In this document: positions 1-6,296 of the stretch, piece by piece
How the letters are laid out: every line of letters starts with the position of its first letter
Numbering within the stretch: position 1 is the first letter of the stretch
Assembly (NCBI GenBank): GCA_910584345.1
Contig: CAJTZX010000062.1
Coordinates: 1 to 22,024, forward strand
Length of the DNA stretch: 22,024 nucleotides
Source of the DNA: an uncultured Eubacterium sp.
GTDB lineage: Bacteria > Bacillota > Clostridia > Lachnospirales > Lachnospiraceae
Direction of reading: 5' to 3'
Translations under genes and position numbers: made by a program
The notes under the pieces: model-generated
What the model was told of the DNA's origin: nothing
Seen by the model: only the letters and a program-made list of their open reading frames with translations
Database searches by the model: none

Positions 1-145
1 GTATTTATCGGGTATACGTCAGAAATTGGGTTAATAAGTTTTACGGATTAAGGTCTTATTGATTCCTGTTGTTGCAGGGACAGTTATATTTACCATTCTT
101 AATGCTATTATAAAAGAAAAAGAAGACGGTAATGAGATAGGATAA
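1..145 (+). pseudogene. 3' remnant of a small membrane protein (partial, possibly frameshifted)
   Basis: The reading frame ending at the TAA at 143-145 encodes a hydrophobic segment (LLIPVVAGTVIFTILNAII) followed by a charged tail (KEKEDGNEIG), which looks like the last transmembrane helix and cytoplasmic end of a membrane protein. Going upstream, this frame meets stops at 32-37, while another frame is open from base 1 to a TAA at 49-51. Removing one T near 49 would join the two, so this may be a frameshifted or decayed 3' end of a gene that begins left of the window. It lies only about 10 bases before the ribosome binding site of the next small ORF, so it may have been the upstream gene of the radical SAM operon. 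The family cannot be named and confidence is low. Confidence 0.3.
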
Positions 146-168
146 AAACTTAGTGAGGAGAAGAAATT

Positions 169-213
169 TTGTCTTTATTTTTCAGACAATTAATTTCTAA
201 ATTAAAACAATGA
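169..213 (+). CDS. 14-residue TTG-start mini-ORF coupled to the radical SAM gene
   Basis: A GAGGAG ribosome binding site at 155-160 sits eight bases before a TTG at 169. The frame encodes MSLFFRQLISKLKQ and stops at TGA 211-213, which overlaps the ATG of the radical SAM gene at 210 (ATGA). The radical SAM start itself has only AT-rich sequence and no Shine-Dalgarno in front, so ribosomes probably reach it by termination-reinitiation from this mini-ORF. An inverted repeat TTGTCT/AGACAA (169-174 and 184-189) places the start codon in a weak hairpin. The peptide is amphipathic and basic. It could be a pure coupling leader, or a peptide with its own role. The frame and signals are seen directly; function is unknown. 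Confidence 0.4.
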   Translation: MSLFFRQLISKLKQ

Positions 214-2273
214 AAATTCATTTTATTTTTCCGCCAATATGGGAATGTGATACACCATATATCAGTATACCATGCTTGGCTGCATATTTGCATAAAGCAG
301 GTCATCAAGTTACAGCAATTGACTTGAATATAAAAATACAAAATAAGATCTTAAACTCTGAAGAACTGAAAAGAATTGTTGCCAGATTACGAAAAATGTT
401 AGTTTGTGAGATTGATGCCGAGAAAAAAAAGCATATCCAAGAAGTTATGGCATTGGCTGATATGGTAGATTTTCAGGTTTTCGACCAAGCAAAGGATATA
501 CTAAAGACAAGTATCGAAATCAAGGAAATAGTTTGGGCTAAAAGAATTTTAGAGATTGGAAGATATATATATTCAGCACAATATTTTCCTGCACAATTTT
601 TTTCTAACGAATATAGTATAAGTGGTAATCGCATAAGTTCAATCTCATCTCTTATGAAAATAGTTAACCGATCAGATAGAAACGTTTTCAGCGGTTACTT
701 AAAACGTTATGCGAAGAATATTTCTGGAAAGTTTGATGTGATTGGTATTTCTGTAGCTGGCACAAATCAGCTTATTGCAGCATTTACATTGGCAAAATAT
801 ATAAAACAGGAGGATTCCGGAGTAAAGATTTGTTTGGGTGGAGCAGTTTTACCTTATATGAGAAATAGTATATACCATTCTCCCGAATTATTTCATTGGT
901 TTGATTATATGATCGTTGGTGAGGGAGAATCTGCCCTTTTACGGCTTTTAGAATTTTTTGAGGACAAATGTGATATTAATGATGTACCAAATATATTATA
1001 TGCTAAAAATGGTCAGGTTATAAAAGCAAAAGGAAAAATGTGTGAAAATGTTCATAAGCTGCCAACGGTAGACTATAGCTATGTGGAATGGGATGATTAT
1101 TTTTTCAAAGATAAGGTGATTTCTTATTTAGCATCGAGAGGATGTTATTGGAATAAATGCAGCTTTTGTGGATTAACAGCTAATTATGGCCAAAAATATC
1201 GTGTTAAAAATGCTGAGCAGATTGTGAGTGAACTTGAAGAATTAAGTAATACAAATAACTGCAGATATATAGTTTTTAATGATGAGGCTTTAACAGCTTT
1301 TGAAATTAAATCGATAGCAGAAGAGATTTTAAGAAGAGATTTGAAAATATATTGGAGCTGTTTATGCCGTTTGGATAAGCAACATAATAAGGAAACTTTT
1401 CAATTAGCCTATAAAGCTGGATTAAGAATTATTTCTTTTGGATTAGAAAATGGATCTCAAAAAGTATTGGATTTGATGAATAAAGGGATTGAATTGGAGA
1501 TTGCACAAAGAGTGATTAGAAATTCATCTGAAGCTGGTATTTGGAATAATATTTATCTCATGTTAGGATTTCCAGGTGAAACAGAAGAAGATATTCAACA
1601 TACGAAAAAATTTTTAGAAGAAAGCGAATCCTATATTGATACATTAGGGTATGGAGAATTTAGACTGGATGGTTATAGTAAAGTATTTAGGCAGCCGGAG
1701 AAGTATGGAATTTGGATAGAGAAGTATTCTAAGGATTATTTTGGACCGGATTATTCTTTTAAACGTAATTCAAATAACAGTTTGGAGTATATCAAACAGT
1801 TTGAAAAATATTTGCTAAAGTTTAAATTTCATCCGTCATATTTTATTGGAATAGACCTTAATATATTGTTAACAAATTTGTCGCAAAACCGAAAAGATAT
1901 CATAAAAGAGCAGATCATTTTGTCAAATAAACACAGGCAGGCCGCATATTTATTAACGAGCGGATCATTTAGTGATATATATGTGAAAAGTTGCATTGAA
2001 AACTATAAATGTATTGATAATGAAAGAGAAAAAGTATATCTGTTCTATTCGCGTTTAAGCGGAATGAGTATTCAATTAATAGGAGATTTAGATATTTTGT
2101 TGCATGAAGCAAAGAAAGGAAGTATGCTGAATGTTATAATAAAGAAATATTTGGAAAAATATAAAGGAGCTTGTGACTATCAGTTGTTAGAAGATTTTTT
2201 GAAAAATGTTGTGTTTCATTTAAGCAATATCGAGCTTATGCGTGTGGAAGAAAGAGTGAAAAAATGGCGTTAA
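210..2273 (+). CDS. B12-binding-type radical SAM protein (unusual CX4CX2C motif)
   Basis: The protein has 687 residues. The N-terminus (PPIWECDTPYISIPCLAAYLH) and a region around 173-215 (FDVIGISVAG then CLGGAVLP) resemble the Rossmann-like cobalamin-binding half of class B radical SAM enzymes. The canonical DxHxxG cobalamin motif is not seen, which is common in these proteins. The radical SAM core begins near 300: SRGCYWNKCSFCGL gives Cys312, Cys317 and Cys320 for a 4Fe-4S cluster, spaced CX4CX2C rather than the usual CX3CX2C. It continues with GLENGSQKVLDLMNKG near 411-426 and GFPGETEED near 453-461, both typical core strands. The segment FCGL...YR.K..EQIVSELEEL recalls radical SAM proteins of peptide (RiPP) maturation loci. 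About 220 C-terminal residues are unassigned. The gene overlaps the downstream protease gene by 10 bases. Substrate is unknown; peptide modification is an inference. Confidence 0.85.
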   Translation: MKIHFIFPPIWECDTPYISIPCLAAYLHKAGHQVTAIDLNIKIQNKILNSEELKRIVARLRKMLVCEIDAEKKKHIQEVMALADMVDFQVFDQAKDILKTSIEIKEIVWAKRILEIGRYIYSAQYFPAQFFSNEYSISGNRISSISSLMKIVNRSDRNVFSGYLKRYAKNISGKFDVIGISVAGTNQLIAAFTLAKYIKQEDSGVKICLGGAVLPYMRNSIYHSPELFHWFDYMIVGEGESALLRLLEFFEDKCDINDVPNILYAKNGQVIKAKGKMCENVHKLPTVDYSYVEWDDYFFKDKVISYLASRGCYWNKCSFCGLTANYGQKYRVKNAEQIVSELEELSNTNNCRYIVFNDEALTAFEIKSIAEEILRRDLKIYWSCLCRLDKQHNKETFQLAYKAGLRIISFGLENGSQKVLDLMNKGIELEIAQRVIRNSSEAGIWNNIYLMLGFPGETEEDIQHTKKFLEESESYIDTLGYGEFRLDGYSKVFRQPEKYGIWIEKYSKDYFGPDYSFKRNSNNSLEYIKQFEKYLLKFKFHPSYFIGIDLNILLTNLSQNRKDIIKEQIILSNKHRQAAYLLTSGSFSDIYVKSCIENYKCIDNEREKVYLFYSRLSGMSIQLIGDLDILLHEAKKGSMLNVIIKKYLEKYKGACDYQLLEDFLKNVVFHLSNIELMRVEERVKKWR

Positions 2274-2884
2274 TAGTATATCTGATTGGTTTTGTACTGC
2301 TTAATGTTTTGATTAGTATAACAATGCAGAAAATTTCACAAAAATATGATAAAGCAGAAGGTTACATAGGAATATGCTCTTATTCTATATCATTTTGCGT
2401 TATATTTATCTTAATAATGAGACACGAAGAATATAAAGAACTGATAGTATATTTTGGATGGGGAACGCATGGGATCTATGATTTGGCATTGGCTTTAAGT
2501 ATAGCTATTTTGATATATGTGTTCCGAATGACATTTTTAATCAAAAATGCTAAAATAATAAAAATATATTTTCAGATTGCAGCTAAGGCAGAAGATTTCT
2601 ATAAAATAATAATTGCTCCTATATGTGAAGAAATTCTTTACAGGAATCTCTTATTAGCAGATATGCTAAAAAGTCATAATTTATTATTTTCAGCATTTGC
2701 AGTTTCTTTTATTTTTTCTATCTCACACTTACATTATGAAAAATTTGTGTACTTTTTTGTATGTTCTTTTATTTTTTCATATCTTTTTTATTTTAGTGGT
2801 TCGGTTTTATATAGTATTTTTTCGCATATATTATATAATCTTCTATGTTGTGCAATTGTTGTTCAAACCGATAGTAATGAATAA
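2264..2884 (+). CDS. CPBP family intramembrane metalloprotease (Abi/CAAX-like)
   Basis: A hydrophobic 206-residue protein with about six membrane segments. It carries all three family motifs: EExxxR (Glu122, Glu123, Arg127 in CEEILYRNLL), FxxxH (Phe151, His155 in FSISHLH) and HxxxN (His188, Asn192 in SHILYN). These residues form the metal site buried in the membrane in Rce1-type proteases. In bacteria such proteins are known as bacteriocin self-immunity (PlnI/Abi) or peptide-processing proteins. The gene starts inside the end of the radical SAM gene, so the two are translationally coupled and likely act in one pathway, for example modification followed by cleavage of a peptide, or immunity to it. 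The family call is firm; the role is inferred from context. Confidence 0.87.
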   Translation: MALIVYLIGFVLLNVLISITMQKISQKYDKAEGYIGICSYSISFCVIFILIMRHEEYKELIVYFGWGTHGIYDLALALSIAILIYVFRMTFLIKNAKIIKIYFQIAAKAEDFYKIIIAPICEEILYRNLLLADMLKSHNLLFSAFAVSFIFSISHLHYEKFVYFFVCSFIFSYLFYFSGSVLYSIFSHILYNLLCCAIVVQTDSNE

Positions 2885-2990
2885 AAAAATGTTAATTAAG
2901 ATTTGTAAAAAAAGTGATTTGAGTTTTATTTCACTTTCAGGAAAAGTTTTAAGAAATTGGATAAAAAAGAGACAGCCGCAAGTTCTGTAA
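2877..2990 (+). CDS. Possible 37-residue basic peptide gene
   Basis: An ATG at 2877 overlaps the stop of the protease gene (AATGAATAA) and opens a 37-codon frame ending at TAA 2988-2990. It begins MNKKMLIKICKKSDLS and ends WIKKRQPQVL. The product is lysine-rich with one cysteine, a central hydrophobic stretch (LSFISLSGKVL) and no acidic residue except Asp14. There is no clear Shine-Dalgarno, so translation would depend on coupling to the upstream gene. The last codons lie inside the 5' arm of the terminator hairpin. It could be a peptide product or substrate of the radical SAM/protease pair, or simply an open frame in AT-rich DNA. A longer open frame begins upstream at 2697, but that part only shadows the protease gene. 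Confidence 0.3.
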   Translation: MNKKMLIKICKKSDLSFISLSGKVLRNWIKKRQPQVL

Positions 2991-3019
2991 TAAAAGGAAG
3001 AACTTACAGCTGTCTTTTT
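2970..3019 (+). terminator. Rho-independent terminator of the radical SAM/protease operon
   Basis: AGACAGCCGCAAGTTCT (2970-2986) pairs with AGAACTTACAGCTGTCT (2999-3015) to form a 17-bp stem with two C-A mismatches and a 12-base loop, followed by a T run at 3015-3019. It follows the last gene of the AT-rich unit directly and marks its right-hand end. Confidence 0.8.
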
Positions 3020-3099
3020 GCGTTATAAATATATGAAAAGTATGTTCAACAACGAATAAAAACATAAAAAGATTTAAGGATTATTTAATATATTTTTAG

Positions 3100-3699
3100 G
3101 TCAAAGATCATGTCCGTATTGCTGCGAATGGAAAGGAAGGACGGTTTGCAGTTGCAGGAGGAGTCAGAGATGCTATATTTGCGTCAGAGATGGCAGGAAT
3201 GACGCGGGTTTTTGTCAGTGATAAAGACTATTCTTATTTTGATGCGGCTGATGCGGAACATTTGTATCTGACTTGTATTTATACAGAAGATAAAAATTTT
3301 TCTGAAAAATTCCATAAGCCTGGTCTGAACATTGTGATGGAGATCGGTCAGGATGAAATACGGCTGCTTTTTTTAGCAAAAGAAAAAGGGGAGATTGCAA
3401 TGCTCAAAGCGATTGGATTCAAAAATGTTTCCCTGGCAGTGTGGCAGACGCTTCGCATCGGTATTGTATTATTTATATCCTCAGTGATTGGAACGGCGTT
3501 GTCTACACCGATTTCACATCTTTGCGTTACACCGATTTTTCAGATGATGGGTGCGCAAAGTATTGCATTTGATATCAGGCCGATGGAAGTGTATATACTG
3601 TATCCGATGGTTGTCTTTGCGGTAACAGTTACCGCAGGTATGTGCGCAGCTATGCAGGTGAAAAAAATCCCGGCATCCGATGCGTCAAATTTAGAATAG
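3100..3699 (+). pseudogene. 5'-truncated FtsX-type ABC transporter permease
   Basis: Translation is in frame from 3100, just after a TAG at 3097-3099, to the TAG at 3697-3699. The only usable starts (3190, 3199) are internal. The C-terminal part is a classic FtsX/MacB-type permease end: EKGEIAMLKAIGF followed by WQTLRIGIVLFISSVIGTAL and a final helix YILYPMVVFAVTVTAGMCAA, closing with VKKIPASDASNLE. The first half of a normal permease (hundreds of residues, N-terminal helices) is missing, replaced by the AT-rich cassette. The join between FHKPGLNIVMEIGQDEI and LLFLAKEKGE also lacks the membrane helix expected before that motif, suggesting an internal deletion. It is followed by ATPase and kinase remnants, so this was an ABC/two-component locus. 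A non-functional relic is the best reading. Confidence 0.8.
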
Positions 3700-3767
3700 G
3701 ATGAGATAAAAGAAAATAAAATCTTGAAGTTAGAATTGAAAATGGTTGAAATAAAAGGAGACATATT

Positions 3768-3935
3768 ATGAAAAATATATTGGAAGTTAAAGATTTGTGC
3801 AAAACATATATAGCAGACAGGCGCCAAAACCATGTGCTTAGAAATGTAAATCTGACGATACAGGAAGGGGAGATGACTGCGGTGATGGGGCCGTCAGGAT
3901 CAGGGAAATTTTATATGCAGATGATGAACAGCTGA
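3768..3935 (+). pseudogene. ABC transporter ATPase, truncated at Walker A
   Basis: The gene starts with an intact ribosome binding site (AAAGGAG at 3755-3761) and ATG at 3768. It encodes MKNILEVKDLCKTY, then LRNVNLTIQEGEMTAVMGPSGSGK, the normal N-terminal end of a MacB/LolD-type transporter ATPase up to the Walker A lysine. The expected Ser/Thr and the remaining 170 or so residues are absent. Instead the frame runs eight residues into foreign sequence and stops at TGA 3933-3935. The foreign sequence is the middle of a histidine kinase in another frame, so a deletion joined the two genes at about 3907. Walker B, signature and switch motifs are gone, so no activity is possible. It presumably partnered the permease fragment upstream. 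Confidence 0.85.
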
Positions 3936-4479
3936 TTGGCATAGCAGAGAGCATTGATACAAAAGCAGACGAGATCGGCGGCTTTGTGACACAGATGGTA
4001 AAGGCGTCCGGTGAAGATTTTTTAAATATAGAAGTACGAAAAGACGGATTTTATTTATCACAGCTGATAAAAAAACAACAGCGTATTATGAAGACAAATT
4101 AAAGCTTTTACATACACAGTTCCAGGTTGGGGCATATAAGGACTGTATGTTAAAAGGAGATTTTGACCGAAGCGTGGAAGTGGTGCAAAACATGATGGAA
4201 AATGCTGTTAAATATGGTGATGGAAGAAGCATTGCGTTTGTGTTTGCGGAAGAAGAGGATTGTGTGCTTGTGACTGTCAAAAACAGTGGAAATACGCTGC
4301 CGGAGACGGAGTTATTGTATATTTTTGACAGTTTTTGGCGTGGGTCTAATGCAAAGAGTTGCTCTGGCAGTGGTTTGGGGCTGTGTATCTGCCGCAGCCT
4401 GATGCGGCGGATGGACGGAGATATTTTTGCACGGGTACAGGATGGGGATATGTGTGTAACTGCTGTGTTTCGGAAATAA
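3908..4479 (+). pseudogene. Sensor histidine kinase, 3' part only, frameshifted
   Basis: From the deletion join the frame reads ILYADDEQLIGIAESIDTKADEIGGFV, which is kinase sequence just after the phospho-acceptor helix. The frame is lost in a run of seven A (4069-4075): adding one A restores LIKKTTAYYEDKLKLL and continues in the frame open to TAA 4477-4479. That part holds the ATP-binding domain: N box NMMENAVKYGDG, F box YIFDSFWRGSNA and G2 box GSGLGLCICRSLMRRMDGD. The sensor domain, membrane segments and H box with its histidine are missing. An internal ATG at 4147 could yield 110 residues of ATPase domain, but with no evident role. Together with the permease and ATPase remnants it shows decay of a peptide-sensing ABC/two-component module. 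Confidence 0.8.
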
Positions 4480-4495
4480 AAATTTCACGCCAGCC

Positions 4496-4524
4496 TTGAC
4501 CCGCTCTTTGAGTATGAGTATAAT
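4496..4524 (+). promoter_or_regulatory. Sigma-A promoter of the chemoreceptor operon
   Basis: TTGACC at 4496-4501, a 17-base spacer and a perfect TATAAT at 4519-4524 lie about 45 bases before the first chemoreceptor start. This is a housekeeping promoter; no sigma-D flagellar-type promoter was recognised here. Confidence 0.8.
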
Positions 4525-4569
4525 AGATTTAGTGTATTTAATTAGAATCAATATCAAAGGAGAAATGGT

Positions 4570-6264
4570 ATGGGAAAGGAAAAACACGCAGAGATCAAGA
4601 AAAATGGTCAGGAAGCGCAGCTTCGCAGTCTGGTGAAACAAGCATTTGTAATAGTAGGAATCGGTGTGGTTTTAATACTTGGATTTGCTGTGTTTAATTT
4701 AGTTTTATCCAATATGCAGACAGTTCAGCTGAATGCGGCGCTTGCGCTTGACCAGTATCGGGTGGGCTCCAAAACATTGACATATGAAGTTCGTTCATAT
4801 GCAGTTACAGGCGATCAGAAATACGCAGATGCATATATGAAAGAACTGAATGAAGATCAAAATCGGGAAAAAGCAAAGAAGGCATTAGAAAAGTGCGGAC
4901 TTACAAAGAAAGAATGGGCGAGTCTTGACGAGATAGCAGGACTGTCTGAAAATCTGGTGCCGTCTGAGGAGCGTGCCATTGAAGCTGCCGGCAAAGGAGA
5001 CCTGGAGGAAGCACAAAGACAGGTATTCAGCGCGGAATACGCAGATGCGGTTGATCACATCAATGCACAGACGGATGAAACAATCCGTTCCATCAATGCA
5101 CGTAAGGAATCTCAGCAGAAAGTATTAAAATTTGTACAGATTATATTGGCCTTTTTATTGATGATTTCGTTTGGATATATTATCTGGCAGATTGTCAAGA
5201 TGATAAAATTTGCCAATGCAGAACTTTTGGAGCCGATTAAGAAAGTGTCAGATCAAATGGCGGCGCTTGCGGATGGAGATTTCAGAGAACCGCTGGATTT
5301 GAAGGAAGATGACAGCGAGGTTGGCAGCATGGTATCTGCCATTGCGTTTATGAAACAGAATTTGCTTCATATGATTCAGGAAATTTCAGAAGTGCTTGAG
5401 TCTATGGGAAACGGGAATTACAATATTGAACTGAAGCAGGAATATGTCGGGGAATTTATAAAAATTAAAGAATCGCTGAACGTGATTATCGGCAAGATGC
5501 GTGAGACGCTGACGACGCTGAAAGAAGTATCCGTACAGATTGACAGCGGTTCGGAACAGCTTGCTTATGCAGCGGAAGATTTGGCGGAAGGAAGCACAGA
5601 CCAGGCCGGACAGGTATCTGAGCTTGTACATGTATTTGAGAGTATGACAGACACAATGGAGAACAATGTGCAAAAAGCTCAGGAATCGGTAGATATTGCA
5701 TCCAAGGCTGGAGTTACATTATCTCAGGGCAATGCAAAAATGCAGGAGCTAAAAACAGCGATTGGAGAGATCAGCAGATGTTCGGAACAGATCGGTACGA
5801 TTATTGGTACCATCGAAGACATTGCATCTCAGACAAACCTACTGTCCTTAAATGCGGCTATCGAAGCTGCAAGAGCCGGTGAGGCGGGCAAAGGGTTTGC
5901 AGTGGTAGCAGAACAGGTCAAGAGTCTGGCAGAAGAGTCCGCTAAGGCAGCCGGTAAGACGACAAAACTTATAGAAACGGCGATTTCAGCAGTAGACAGT
6001 GGAATTATGATTGCGGATGAGGCAGCTGCGAATATGGATGAGGTCATGATCGGTGCAAGCGCTGCTACGGAGACTATGAGCCAGATCGCCGTAATGCTGC
6101 AAAATGACGTAGAGCATATGCGGAATGTAAGAGCCAATCTGCAGCAGGTCTCTGCAGTTGTAGATAACAATTCTGCTACATCACAGGAAACAGCGGCAGT
6201 CAGCGAGGAGCAAAAGGCGCAGGTAGAAGCAATGGTAGAGCTGATGGATAGATTTAAATTTTAA
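4570..6264 (+). CDS. Methyl-accepting chemotaxis protein with helical extracellular sensor
   Basis: A 564-residue membrane chemoreceptor. The start ATG follows AAAGGAG with seven bases between. Order of parts: cytoplasmic N-terminus, TM1 at about 25-48, an extracellular region of about 138 residues predicted largely helical (four-helix-bundle-like sensor), TM2 at about 187-209, a HAMP domain at about 211-265, a second HAMP-like stretch at about 268-320 (LESMGNGNYNIEL), then the coiled-coil signalling domain. The hairpin tip SQTNLLSLNAAIEAARAGEAGKGFAVVAEQV (written here in pieces: SQTNLLSLNAAIEAARAG, then KGFAVVAEQV) lies near 420-450 and contacts CheA/CheW. It controls flagellar rotation through CheA; the ligand is not predictable. 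First gene of a two-receptor operon. Confidence 0.95.
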   Translation: MGKEKHAEIKKNGQEAQLRSLVKQAFVIVGIGVVLILGFAVFNLVLSNMQTVQLNAALALDQYRVGSKTLTYEVRSYAVTGDQKYADAYMKELNEDQNREKAKKALEKCGLTKKEWASLDEIAGLSENLVPSEERAIEAAGKGDLEEAQRQVFSAEYADAVDHINAQTDETIRSINARKESQQKVLKFVQIILAFLLMISFGYIIWQIVKMIKFANAELLEPIKKVSDQMAALADGDFREPLDLKEDDSEVGSMVSAIAFMKQNLLHMIQEISEVLESMGNGNYNIELKQEYVGEFIKIKESLNVIIGKMRETLTTLKEVSVQIDSGSEQLAYAAEDLAEGSTDQAGQVSELVHVFESMTDTMENNVQKAQESVDIASKAGVTLSQGNAKMQELKTAIGEISRCSEQIGTIIGTIEDIASQTNLLSLNAAIEAARAGEAGKGFAVVAEQVKSLAEESAKAAGKTTKLIETAISAVDSGIMIADEAAANMDEVMIGASAATETMSQIAVMLQNDVEHMRNVRANLQQVSAVVDNNSATSQETAAVSEEQKAQVEAMVELMDRFKF

Positions 6265-6296
6265 CTGTGTTTTGTCATGTCCTGGAAGAGAGGAGT

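Noticed and set aside
2697..2876. Open plus-strand frame of about 60 codons leading into the 37-residue ORF
   Set aside because: It lies wholly inside the protease gene, which has all its motifs; the phenylalanine-rich translation is a frame shadow of a membrane protein.
4062..4080. Programmed -1 frameshift in the A7 run
   Set aside because: The front of the kinase, including its catalytic histidine, is already deleted, so there is no product worth programming; decay is simpler.
4312..4641. 109-codon minus-strand frame across the kinase remnant and receptor start
   Set aside because: It crosses a consensus plus-strand promoter and two sense features and has no ribosome site.
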